64,000 nucleotides of DNA from Excoecaria cochinchinensis (GCA_947683425.1 CANTUQ010000043.1:6829501-6893500), one strand, 5' to 3'. Positions 22,965 through 34,408 are shown, counted from the stretch's first letter. Numbers and translations are program-made. Notes: generated from the letters alone by a model not told the origin.

Positions 22965-23805
22965 TCATATGTAAAATTTCTTGTATCATAATATGTGAAT
23001 ATAAATGTAACATGTACTTGTCATGCATGTACATAGCGATGCGTGTCGCAACATATACATACTAGCATATATCATGACATCCATAACATCCATCGTGCAC
23101 CATAATCGTTACATCTAGCATGTATCATGGAAAGTACATATTGACATACATCATAACACGCATAGACAAGCCTCCACCATAACATTTAAAAAAAAAAAGT
23201 AAAAAATAAAAAAATAAAAAAATAAAAAATTCAATTATGTGTTATAGCATGTACATATGGAGATATATATTAGTATGCTCACATTGCATATATACATAAA
23301 CATCGTGTGCTAGAGCCTATACATTACGCTGCATGTCATAGCGTGTACACATTAGCATACATCATTAGGCCAGGCGTTGTAGAAATTGTGCACGGCAGGC
23401 ACCTCCCACCTTTCATATTGTACGCCATATCATGCACATGCATTATCATGCATGAGTTATGCCATGTACATATGAATCCTGCATCATGTATGTTAGTCAT
23501 TACATATACCATGCCACGCTTTGTATATGCATACCATGTGAATACACATACCTTGTACACACCATTAGTTTCTTGTAGCCACTTTCATACAATGTCTTGC
23601 GTTGCACACATATGCCACTCACTGTACACATTCATTCTTATACTCTGTCCCATGTCATGTGCGTTATTTGTATATATTTTGTACTTCTATGTATGTGATT
23701 TTTGCCATACCTTACAATTCATTAATATGCATTACCGGGCCAGATCTTGTTCATCTTTCATCACATACATATCCCTATCATGTCTAAGTCATGCCATGTG
23801 CATAT
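22965..23805 (+). other. Low-complexity CATATACAT-rich leader of host element
   Basis: Repeated ATACAT, CATGTACAT and CATCATAAC words without a clean period. No gene; the apparent frames at 23307-23810 are compositional. Confidence 0.6.
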
Positions 23806-24040
23806 TGTAGACACCGGGTCCCGAGACGGTCTAAGATCAGGATTACCCGATGATGAAATAGAAGACCGATTTTGGCAAGAAAGGTGAGAATCGATCGTTC
23901 CCTTGTCAAAGGTGTGTTTTTCGAAAAATAATTAAAAATATAATTTTTGGAAATCAAAATTAAAATGGAATAAAACAAAAAAAATATAAATATATTAATT
24001 TTGTGTCAAGATTTAAAATAAAAAAAAAAATATAAAAAAA

Positions 24041-24330
24041 AATCGCGAGTGCCGCCTGCGGTAGCGCGGGGCCGCCCCAGTGCGCAGGGGCGCCTGTGCG
24101 GCAGGCCACCCCTGCGCGCGAGGCAGGGGGCACCGCGTGGCCCCCTGCGCGCGAGGCAAGGGGATCGCGCGATGCCCCTGCGCGCGAGGCGGGGGGCACC
24201 GTGCGGCCCCCCTGCGCGCGAGGCAGATGCCTCGCGCGATGCCCCTGCGCGCGAGGCGGGGGGCACCGCGCGCCCCCCTCCGCGCGAGGCAGCAGCCTGC
24301 CCCGCGCGGTGCCGGGGCACCACACGCGCA
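24041..24330. repeat. 32-34-bp GC-rich tandem array
   Basis: CCTGCGCGCGAGGC (or CCTCCGCGCGAGGC) recurs at 24111, 24143, 24177, 24211, 24243 and about 24277. Between copies 4 and 5 GCCTCGCGCGA is the inverse of GCGCGCGAGGC, giving a long hairpin. This is the GC island of this LTR. Frames rich in alanine, arginine and proline here are not genes. Confidence 0.88.
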
Positions 24331-25069
24331 GCAGGCTGCCGCGCGCCCTTCGCCCTCCGCGCGACCTGTTGGTCTTCGCCTGTCCTGTTTTTTCGCTGTT
24401 TTCAGTCTGATATTTCCGTTTGTTTCACCATTTTATGCTATTTTGGATTAAATAAAAATAAAAGCTTTTTTGTCTTTTGCTTTTTTTGGCCAAGGCAAGA
24501 TTAAATGAGGATTTTCCCTCATTTTCAAGGAGGACGGCAACATTTATTCAAGGGGAGTTTTTTTTTTGAATTTTGCTCTCTAACTTTTTTCTTTTACTCT
24601 CCAGGAAACATTTTCTTCTACAAAAATTTCTTCAAGAATTCTTAAGTTTTCTTCTCAAGTTTTAATCTTTGTTACTTTAAAAATATTTAATCTTGGATTT
24701 GATTTGAGCAAGAAAAATCAATTTTCTTTGCTTTTTCATCCCACAAAAAATATTTTCTAGAGTTAGTTTATTCAAAAATACAAATTTTACATTTTTATTT
24801 TTCGCCTATCACCGCAAAAATCGACAAGGGGAACGGATTGAGACATCTTATTTCCGATCTAGAAAAATTCTGAGGGTAAACACTTGGACCAATTTTATTT
24901 ATTTATTTGCATGTTATTTATTATTGTGAATATTTTTGCCTCTTTTGCCATTAAAAATCATGGCTTTTGTCTAATATTATTCTTTGGTTTTTGCTACTGT
25001 TGGAATCTGTTCATGATTTTAATTCATTCTTCTTGTGATTTCTGGCGCCATCCCATTTTTATTCTTATC

Positions 25070-25076
25070 CTTATTA

Positions 25077-25144
<68 letters not shown>

Positions 25145-25191
25145 GCTATCAATATCATCATGTCTTTATGTTTATACCCACTACCATGTTG

Positions 25192-25256
<65 letters not shown>

Positions 25257-25303
25257 CTTTATGTCATTAACTTATTGTTTGCCTATTTCATATTTGCTAC
25301 TGG

Positions 25304-25352
<49 letters not shown>
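25070..25352. repeat. Three (TTA)n microsatellites
   Basis: Tracts at about 25070-25144, 25192-25256 and 25305-25352 separated by unique sequence with GTC/ATC interruptions. Translated poly-Ile, poly-Tyr and poly-Leu frames are artefacts. Confidence 0.97.
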
Positions 25353-25356
<4 letters not shown>

Positions 25357-26408
25357 CCTATTTGTGCCACTGCTATCATCATTATTCCTATAATTATCAT
25401 CATCATCTATCAGCATTATATTAATATTTGTGTGTCTCATAATGTTATAGTTGTCACCATTATTTATTATTTATTATTGGTGTTATTGTTACATGTTGCA
25501 TTTGTTTGATTAATTCACTTAGAATATTTGCTAATATATTTTGATTTTAATTTTGTATGAGATTTAATTTGAGTCGGGCTACGTGAGCGCCCTGCGACTC
25601 CCCCGGATGGGTCGCGACACGTGGAGGGTCATATCGGTTTGGGGTGAGATCTTTACAATCCCTCTCTTCATGTTGTGATTATTTGTAAATAATTATTTTG
25701 TTTATGCACGCATGAGATAAAAAGTCACAAAAATACTTTTACAATTAAATTGAGTTTTTCACTAATAAAATTGGAACCAATGTCCCTTGTTTTAGCCTAA
25801 CAATAAAAATATCACAATTAAAACGAAGAGTCAATTTTCAATAAAATGGGATCACTCATCCCGGTTTTCATTAAAACAATCAAAAACGACTCTTCGAACC
25901 TTCTTTAAATTAATACGAAGGAACCAATGTTCCTAGATTTCGAACAAGCGAGAAGGAACCAATACTTCCTAAAATAATGTCCCGATTTATGTATGCATTT
26001 TCTTATTCTGTGTGAGTGTTTTAAATTTACGTTCATTTTCCTTTTGGGCCCTTGTAATTAATTTTGGGGTAACTTTATTTATTTTAGGGGATTGTATTCC
26101 GTCCCCATTCATGTCTTTGATTTCCTTTCGATGGGGTTGTATTCCGCCCCAATCTCTCTTGTAATTGTGTGCTTGCGTGTTTACTGCTTTCATTTATCGC
26201 TTTCTTTTACTCGCTTTATTTATTGCTTTTACTTTATTGCTTTCGAATGATTGATATGTGCAATTTAATTAAATGCGTTAATCGTGTGAGATGAGAGATA
26301 TAATTTTAAGAAGTTAAAAATCCACTTATACTTAACCAAAGCATAAATAAGAGGGAAGTTCCGAACACCGGATCTCTGGTCTCGACCAACAAGAGGTGAG
26401 AGACCTTT

Positions 26409-26438
26409 CCCAATTCTTTGGAATTGGGTGGCGACTCC
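26409..26438 (+). promoter_or_regulatory. LTR hairpin fused to PBS-like TGGCGACTCC
   Basis: CCCAATTC-tttg-GAATTGGG is immediately followed by TGGCGACTCC, the first ten bases of the tRNA-Arg PBS. The same arrangement occurs at 3361-3332 (minus), 16059 onwards (minus), 18115-18141, 30489-30515, 42975-43001 and 57334-57309 (minus). Confidence 0.7.
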
Positions 26439-26619
26439 ATGATACCTCAAAAGGTGCCATTAGGCTAGGTGGTTCTCCCCAATGTTCTATTGGGAGGGAC
26501 GCACCGATGATGCCTCGTGGTGCTCATGATCAAAAGACGCAAACCTTCATACCTCGAATCCCAACGGTGGATTCAAAGCGAGGGCCCTTGCTGGGTTTTC
26601 GGGTCCGGAGCGCGTCACA

Positions 26620-27839
26620 CATATGCAGCATACATCATGAACATTCATTCTCATGTTGTGTCATATTTTGTACTTATGCCTTCATTATACGTTGCCTGCA
26701 TGCACATTGTGAATTGATGTATCTACATTATTTGTCATGCAGTGTTTACACACCCACTCATAATTTTTTGTATGTGTTTCACGCACGCACATTTTTGCAC
26801 ATATTTCATATATGCATTTCTACACAATATGTTTTCACATATGTTTCACATGCATAATTCCTTACTCTCCTTACTAATATACGTAACACTATTGCATGCA
26901 TCTTTCCCTGTACATGATTCTTAGCACATAGTTTGCACATATTTTACAAATAATTTTTTATATGCCTACACAATTCTTGTGTATATAAATTTTAATAGCG
27001 CAAAAATTTTTGTGTTAAGTTGTACCCAAAGCGTTGACATGATTACACCTTATTAAGGTACCCTTGATTGAAAGTTTGACTCTACCTAAGTAGTTCTCAA
27101 CTATGAATGGATTTGATCTTAACTCTAGAAATTTGCATTTCATTCCATTTTGAATTAAGTAAAGGGTAAATATGTTTGATCTTTGATTACTGGATCACAT
27201 GAAAACTTTGACTATACCATGTAATTTCTAAGTTCATAGCACTTTTAGCCCATTTTGAAAACAAACTGAAGAAACTAGTTGCAATTAGGAGATTGGATGA
27301 AAACTCACTAAGAGCACTAGAACCTTTCTGATTACACGTCAAAGCAATCGCTTGCTAACCCGTTGAGCCTTTATTTTGTTATGCTAAATGCGTACCGATT
27401 TTATTGTTATACATGTCAAAACTTCCCTTCGCCTAAAATGATTTTGGTCTCCCCTTAGAAGAATAGCCGCTCTAGTAAGATGGATGTACATTAAGATATT
27501 TTTTTGGGCTATCAAAAATCGCCCTGACAAGGATGGGTTTAAACTTCAAAAAAAGAGTTTCAATCATTGACAATTCTTTGGGCTATCAAAAATTGTCCTG
27601 ATAAGTATAGGTTTACACTTCGGGAAGAGGGTTTAATCATTGAAAAACTCTTTGCATGATTAGAGATATAAGCTTGTGAAAACAAAAAAGAAAAGCAAAA
27701 AAAAAAAAAAAAAGAAAAGACAAAAAAAAATAAAGAAAAGAAAAGTAGTGCTCAAGATAATATCCCTTATTGAGTTTCAATGGTTATCTTTTTAACTTAA
27801 TTGTTATTTTGAGCATGATGAGCTAAAGTATTACCAAGC
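26620..27839 (+). other. Host element internal: spacer and conserved post-gag block, part 1
   Basis: 26625-26990 is the continuation of the CATATGCA-rich spacer. 27241-27839 aligns with 33271-33780 of N1 and with the minus-strand element near 8330-7800. No coding frame. Confidence 0.7.
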
Positions 27840-28064
27840 TGTAGACACCGGATCCTGAGGTAGCCCAGATCAGAGTTATCCAATGATGATAAAATGCCTT
27901 GTCACAGGTAAAAAGGTTGAAAGTGGTGATTTCCTGTTTAAATTTGCATTTTAGAATGAAAAACTAAAAAATAATAAAAAATGTTTTGAAAATTACATTT
28001 GTAAAATGGGTTTTAGAAATTGTAGTATTTTTAGTTAAATTTTAAAATATATTAAAAAAAAAAT

Positions 28065-28200
28065 TCGCGAACGTCGACGCGCGGCAGCACGCAGGCGCAC
28101 ACCCTTGCCTGCGCACAGAGCGCGACGACGAGCTGCGCGCGATTGCAGGCGCTGACGGGCGTCGGTCGCCCATTTCCGCCCCTGATGGCCGATTTTCGCG
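28065..28200. repeat. GC island of the N1 5' LTR
   Basis: Contains CGTCGACG, GCGCGCGATTGC and CTGACGGGCGTCGGTCGCCC. The 3' LTR island (36900-36985) differs by indels and substitutions although the flanks on both sides are almost identical. Confidence 0.7.
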
Positions 28201-28354
28201 CCAAATCATTTTTTTACGTTTTTTTGGCCTAAAAATCAGTTTTTTTATCCTTTTTTTAAGGTTTTAAAGGATTTTTTCCATCTTTAAAATTTAAAAGAGA
28301 TAATATCTGATTTTATTAATTTTATCCCTTTAATTAATATTATTTTCCTATTAT

Positions 28355-28366
28355 CTTCATATAAAA
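28355..28366 (+). promoter_or_regulatory. Candidate TATA box of the N1 5' LTR
   Basis: CATATAAAAAG lies about 155 bp downstream of the GC island; the identical sequence is at about 37157 in the 3' LTR. Confidence 0.45.
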
Positions 28367-30488
28367 AGAATAAGATAAAAAATAAAAAGGAGGGGATTTT
28401 TTCTAGGGTTTTTTCTTCATCTTTTCTCTTCTTCTTCCTCTCAATTTGTCTCTAAAAAATTTCAGATTTTCCCCACCAAAAAGAACAAAGAGTTGAGTTC
28501 ATCCTTTTCATCTTTTTTCCAATAGAATTTCTTCTAAACATATATTTGGAAGGAGTTTTTGTTGTTGAATTTAATTTTGAGACAAATACAACAATTATTT
28601 ATTCTTAAAATTCATTTTTTCTTTTTTTATTTGTGTTCAATTAAATATTTTCCATCGATTTTCTTTTGAATCTCTTTTTGATGGAAAATTAATTTTGATA
28701 CAAACAAAATAATTGTTTGTTATCAAAATCTGATTTTTTATTTGATTTTCTAAAAATATTTTATTTTGAGATAAACAAAACCATTGTTTGTTCTTAAAAT
28801 CATTTTTTTTATTTTTAATCAACAAAAATCTTTTTTTGATCAAAATCATTTCTTTAGGCAAAGAAATCAATTATTTGCTCTTAAAGAATTTTTGATCATT
28901 TTTTTTATCCTATTTTTTCTAGGAATAAAATTCCAACATTTTAATCATATTTCACTCTAATATTGCAAATCATCAAACAAAGAAATCGATCATCATTTTA
29001 CCTTCATCGAATCCGAAACTCTGAGGGTAAACATTCTGGGCTTATTCTTTCTTTTTGTTATTTTTGTTCATGTTTAATTTATTCATGTATATTTTTTATT
29101 AACTTCATTTATTTATTCATTTATTTTATTTCAGATTTGTTTTATTTAATTTGTTTATATATGATTTTATTGTTATTCATGTAAATATTGATTTCTTTTA
29201 ATTCCTAACATGTAATAATTTATTTTGTTCAATTTCTCATTATTTTTAACATGTAATTAATAAATCCATTTTAATTGATATTTTTACCATGAAAATGGTT
29301 TATGTTAATCGTGAACATATTAATTAATCATGTTATTGTTTTAATTATTTTCATCATTCTTTTATTCTTTATTCTTTATCACTCTTTTTATCATTGTTAC
29401 ATGTTTTATTTATTGTTATCCATTTATTTATTTACTTTCATTTTTTATCATAGTCATGTTCATATTTTTATGTATTATTTAATTAACATGTCACATTTTA
29501 TTTCAATCACATCATTTATTTAATTTGTCATTTACAATTCATTTTTCTCATTTATTTTAATTGTTGACATATTAATTCACTTGTCATTTTGATGTCATAC
29601 TATTTTATCTTATTTTATTCCATTTTACCATTTATTATTGATTTAATTGTTTTAATTACTAACATTATTTCTTTTGTGTTTTGTTTTTATGTCAAAACTT
29701 ATCTTTCTTTACTTGACATTTTTGCGAGCACACGGGGAGATCCAGAAGACTCGTTTGGATTATATATTTATTTTGATTATTTGTAATATTTATTTATTTG
29801 GCTTTTCCATTTATTTTGCTATTTAGTTTTCTTATGAAATTTTTTATTTAGGCCCGCTAGAAAGAAAATCACTAAACATTTTTTATTAATTAACTTGGAG
29901 TCTTTCCTAATAAAAATGGGATCAATGTCTCAATTTTCTCCATCTAAAATCATCACATCAAAATTATTTCATAATAAATATGCATGCAAGGACCAATGTC
30001 CTCATCTTTAACGAATAGTCCGATTTATGCATGATTGTATTTTATTTACAACGGGGGTTGTATTCTGCCCCTAGTTTTGTTGTATTTACTTTCATGCACT
30101 TTACTTTAATTATGCTTTATTTATTTACCGCTTTCTTTGAATGGACAACCTGCGCTTTAATTAATTGCATCGAATGAGAAATGGAATAAAACAAATAAAT
30201 TCAAAACTCAATTGTAAACTTAATCAAGGTATGAATAAATGAGAAGTCCCGAACCTATCTCTGGTCTTTGGGCTCAACGAGGTGAGAGGATCATTCTGAT
30301 GTTTTATTGGAATTGGATCTCCAAGACACCTCCTGTGTCCCACCAAAAGACTCAACTTACAATCCTAGGCTCTATAGGGTTAGAGGGTCATTCCAATGTT
30401 CTATTGGGGTGAATGCCTCCAAGACTTTGGTTTGCCTAAAATGGATAATGATGCGCTGTCTTAGGCTCACTAAGGCGAGACGAACTTT

Positions 30489-30515
30489 CCCAATGTTTTA
30501 TTGGGTGGCGACTCC
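30489..30515 (+). promoter_or_regulatory. LTR hairpin fused to PBS-like TGGCGACTCC
   Basis: CCCAAT-gtttt-ATTGGG followed directly by TGGCGACTCC, about 125 bp upstream of the true PBS at 30642. A sister hairpin without the PBS-like tail (CCAAT-gttct-ATTGG, 30393-30407) lies one module upstream. Confidence 0.75.
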
Positions 30516-30641
30516 ATGAAATCTCCTTATTGCCCAAAATAGACGCACTTGTGAATCCCTCACAAGTTTCCAATGAACCTCTCTCGAAAGCCCTAAGAGT
30601 GGGCCTTTGAGGCGTCCTACGGGGTTCGGCGTGCGTCACAG

Positions 30642-30659
30642 TGGCGACTCCACTGGGGA
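30642..30659 (+). promoter_or_regulatory. Primer-binding site of N1
   Basis: TGGCGACTCCACTGGGGA, one base after the LTR end CACA. Identical to the PBS at 15862-15879. Confidence 0.85.
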
Positions 30660-31733
30660 TAATACTCGAGACTTCACTTCGAAAGTGCCTTGGTTAAAAT
30701 TTACAATTGAGTTTTAATTTAAAAATTTCATCCTTTTTCAAAACTGCATTGCATCTCATTAGAGCCTTAGATCTATGCTAGTTTGGTCCCTCTTTTAGCC
30801 CCGGTGCGTTCCCGAAGCACGACTCTACATTCACTCAATGTAGGGAAGTGTTAAGGAAAATCACCAACCCAAGCCTCATACCATTATGGTATATTAAATG
30901 GAGACCCAATCGGTCGTTATGCTCGTGATGAGCTAGACCTGTTGGCAGGGACCATGCTTGGGTAGACCTAAAGTATCATCACCCTGGCCAAAGCTCATGT
31001 AATGGAAATAGATACTTCCCCTAGGTGGTATGAACCATAATACCTTGCTTGCTATGTAGATCATTATGTATTAGACAAACCCAGATAATTTGATTGGTCA
31101 CCTAATCAAAGGCTTTCATGCCCCGATAGGCCCATGTCAACTTATTTGGACTGCCTAAATACATGATGGTCAAAACCCATGCGTATGCATATTAGCTAAG
31201 AGAGGTTATGCTGCCGGTTTTCTACTGAGCACCATGCGCGTCCATCGGGTTCCCTGTTAACCCATGGATCAAGCCCACCTAGGACAGAGACTGCACGACC
31301 TCGTGTGTGGGGGCTATAAGGTTGGAAGGATCTACCAGCTTGCATGTGGTTGTGGATGATGCATTTCACATTCATGTCATTTATGCACAAATAATTTTTT
31401 ATTATTTCCTCCTCATGTATATATCTTATTCTTTGCGTATAATTATTATGTACATATCGTCTTGTGTATAATTTTTCACATGTCTCGCATGTATCATTGT
31501 AATCTCTTTTAGCCATTGTATACCATTTTTGTTGCACAGCACGACCATGCATTGGGTATTATTCATGCATCGCGTATTATTCATGCATCATTCTAACTCT
31601 ATAATCTTTCAGCCATCAAAGACCACTTTCCTAGCTGGTTAGGGGTTCTGACAGTCGCATCATCAGAGGGTTTTGATTGAGCAACCAGAATCAAGTCAAG
31701 TGCAATCAACAGGCATTCAAAGAATCTTTAAAA
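30660..31733 (+). other. 5' leader of N1
   Basis: Non-coding and conserved with two other copies up to about 31400. Contains the perfect stem CTACATT-cactc-AATGTAG (30825-30843). The segment around 31300 corresponds to the CACTA insertion point in the minus-strand copy, and 31550-31600 has a duplicated ATTATTCATGCATC unit. Such leaders normally carry packaging and translation signals. Confidence 0.75.
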
Positions 31734-33020
31734 ATGGCCAATTCATCGAGGGAAGTAGATGCTACCAGGGCCTAGATAGCTGAAGAAGTGGGTTGAAGGT
31801 TTGAAGAATTCGAGAACCGGATGATGGCCATGATGGTCGCAATGGCTCAACCAGCTACGCCACAGAACCCGACACCGCCTCCCATGAGATAAAATGAACA
31901 GGAGGAGGCCAGAGAGGATCTGCCAGAGGATGTACGTCCACCACCAGTGGACTTAGGGGCTACCACGTCAGGAGGGCAAAAGAGAGGAGTAGCCCATAGA
32001 ATGGAAGAGGACCTAGAAGGGGATGATTATGGAGAACCCCTGTCAGTTAGAAGGAAAGTACCCTAGATAGAAGGTACCATCTGGAAGAAGATGGAAGAAA
32101 AGTTTGAGGCAATGGCAAAGATATTGACAAGGGGTCGAGGGATGAACCCCGAAGACAAAGAGCTGGATGGAGAAGATCTAATCCCTCTGAATTTCAAAAT
32201 GCCTGATGTCCCGAAGTTTGATGGCACATCAGACCCCATCGCTCATATTAAGCAGTACTCTTTGATAATGAAAGGTACCATGCTAACAAAGAGGCACAAG
32301 GTAGAATACTTCTGTTTAAGTTTGACAGGTCCTGCGGTGGGCTGGTATCACGGACTGGATCGGAGGAAAAAAGAAGACTGGGATCTACTGACGGAGGAGT
32401 TCCTCCAGCAATATGACTATAGTACAAGGATGGAGGTCACTTTGAAGGATCTAGAGTTACTACAGCAAAAGCCGGACGAGTCATTCCATGAGTACTTGAC
32501 CCGATGGAGGAACCGGGTAATGGAGATGAAGAGGAGGCCGGACACTCCAGACCAGATCAGGCTGTTTATTAGGAATGCCAGCCCATACTTAAAAGATGGA
32601 CTAAAGATGAAGGGGCTGAAGGACTGGGAGTCCTTAAAAGATATAGCCATTGAAGCTGAGGCCGAGCATCTGGATAAAATGGCTGAATCTGCAAACCTGG
32701 CCTTGGGCAAAAGCAAAGGAAACAGCAATGGCAATATGGGCAATACCAAGGCAGCAGAGGTCTCAACCACCGGAACTACTCCTAAGCACCTCACCATCTC
32801 AGACAAGCCACTATCTTGGCACTTTGCCCATCTTGTCAAGAAGGGGAAGTTACAACCCTTGCCAGCTAGGCCTGCCCCAAGTCAAAGAAAGCCTAGGCAC
32901 AGAACGGATTGGTATTGTGCATATCACCAGTACATAGGACATAGGACAGACTATTGTCGCCCTCTAAGAGATCGCATTCAAGAATTAATACCTAGCCAGG
33001 AGGATAGAAGAAAGCATTAA
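31734..33020 (+). pseudogene. gag: gag pseudogene with Retrotrans_gag domain and CX2HX4HX4C knuckle
   Basis: Starting at the ATG at 31734 (MANSSRE, matching the minus-strand copy at 10007), one frame of 428 codons runs to 33020 with four in-frame stops: TAG 31773, TGA 31794, TAA 31890 and TAG 32064. From 32067 the frame is open. It holds a capsid-like Retrotrans_gag domain (about 32205-32640: FDGTSDP, CLSLTGPAVGWY, LLTEEFLQQYD, QKPDESFHEYLTRWR), then a basic proline-rich linker and a zinc knuckle CAYHQYIGHRTDYC (about 32915-32956) followed by LRDRIQEL. This CX2HX4HX4C form is typical of Tat-lineage Gag. No protease, RT, RNase H or integrase follows. A shorter protein from the ATG at 32091 would keep domain and knuckle. 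Confidence 0.88.
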
Positions 33021-34408
33021 AGTTGTTACAATGCCTTTCATTTTCTAAAGTGTATTCCTGAACTAGGCACTTGTTTCTCTTTTCTATTTTAATAATATGG
33101 GCTTTTCTTATATATGTATTATCATATCTTATTGCATCAAGCATAAGTAATAATCATGATTAAGGCATTGGTTTAATAAACACTGTTTCATTCAGTTTTA
33201 ATAAATAGTAATCTTGGTTGCATCCGACTTGACTCCTGAAGTGAGATAAAATATGACAAAAAAAAGAGAAGAAAAACTAGTTGCAATTAAGGGATTGGAT
33301 GAAAACTCACTAAGAGCACTAGAACCTTTCTGATTACCCGTCAAAGCAATCCCTGAATAAGACAGAACCTAGAAAATGATTTAGACAATCATTTCTTTGT
33401 GAAACTCTCTAAATGACCACTTCCTACCCTTGTTTTGCAATCGCTTGCTAGCCCGTTGAGCCTTTATTTTGGTATACTAAATGTGTACCGATTTTGTTGT
33501 TACACATGTTGAAGCTACCATTCGCCTAAAATGATTTTTACCTCCCCTTAGAAAAATGGCCGCTCTAACAAGAACAAATATACATCATTGACAGTTCTTT
33601 GGGTTATCAAAAATCGCCTAGTAAGGATGAGTTTACACTTTAGGAAGAGGGTTTTAATTATGCGTAAAGACATGAGTTCGCAAAAAAAAAAAAAATAGAG
33701 AGCTCAGGATAATAACCACTTTACGAGTTTCGATGATTACCTTTTTATGCTGATCCTGATGAGTTAGGATATTATCGAGCACAAATTCAAGAATACCTTT
33801 GTATATGCAACTGAGCTGAGAACGGTTCACCCATCAGTCGAGTAAATATTGCGGCCATTTTTCTCTAGCGACCTGATCCTTCTTTGACTGCCATATACCT
33901 GAGCCTAACATTACGACCAAAGTAAGACCTCTTGATTCTTGGTTCAATCTTATCCAATTAGCGGAGATGACCTTCTAATAAGGTTTGGTACGTAAGAAGA
34001 GGCATATGGTATTTCTTGAGCTTCAAGCGAGAAGCCATGAGTGCATTTTTGCATTCGAGTTAAGTCTCATCCCCAACATTGCATTTAGAATCCGCTTTCA
34101 AAGAATAAGAGCTAAGAGAAAATATTCAATCAGGAAAACCCGTGAGGGCTGATTGATAATAGGAGTCGGGTGTGCCTAAGTCGTTTCTCATTGAAACTAA
34201 ATAAAACCAGTATTTTTTTATCACATGTCTAGTCATGGTCATTCTTATTGCTATATGGTGCATAGAGATAGAAATGCATACATAAGCTAGGCATAAACAT
34301 GCAATTAAAAGGTCAAGAGAAACCTATTGCAGGCATAAGGACATATGCTGGAGCAATTCTCAAGGCTGTAATAATAATTTTTTTGTGACAAATCTTCCTC
34401 CAACTCTT

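Larger units (their letters stand above)
23806..26619 (+). mobile_element. Solo LTR of the Tat/Ogre-like family
   Basis: Starts TGTAGACACCGGGTCC at 23806 and ends GCGCGTCACA at 26619, flanked by CATAT on both sides (23801-23805, 26620-26624). No PBS follows and no PPT precedes, so it is a 2814-bp solo LTR. Landmarks: GC repeat block (24041-24330), CTGAGGGTAAA (24870-24880), three TTA microsatellites (25070-25352), a hairpin fused to TGGCGACTCC (26409-26438) and a second hairpin (26477-26497). Confidence 0.9.
27840..30640 (+). mobile_element. 5' LTR of N1
   Basis: 2801 bp, TGTAGACACCGGATCC...GTGCGTCACA. GC island 28065-28200 (with GACGGGCGTCGGTC), TATA-like CATATAAAAAG at about 28357, CTGAGGGTAAAC at 29021, then three roughly 97-bp modules near the 3' end (centred on 30300, 30398 and 30497), the last two with a CCAAT/ATTGG hairpin. 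A 220-bp sample (28961-29180) differs from the 3' LTR at three positions, so the insertion is relatively young. Confidence 0.92.

Noticed and set aside
23307..23810. 167-aa Cys/His-rich frame
   Set aside because: Low-complexity CATATACAT sequence of the leader; no spaced metal-binding motif, and it runs into an LTR start.
24006..24504. Ala/Arg/Pro-rich frames on both strands
   Set aside because: By-product of the GC-rich 32-34-bp array; no start context or family.
25035..25509. Poly-Tyr, poly-Ile and poly-Leu frames
   Set aside because: Translated TTA microsatellites.
32417..32839. 140-aa minus-strand frame
   Set aside because: Antisense shadow of the gag Retrotrans_gag region.
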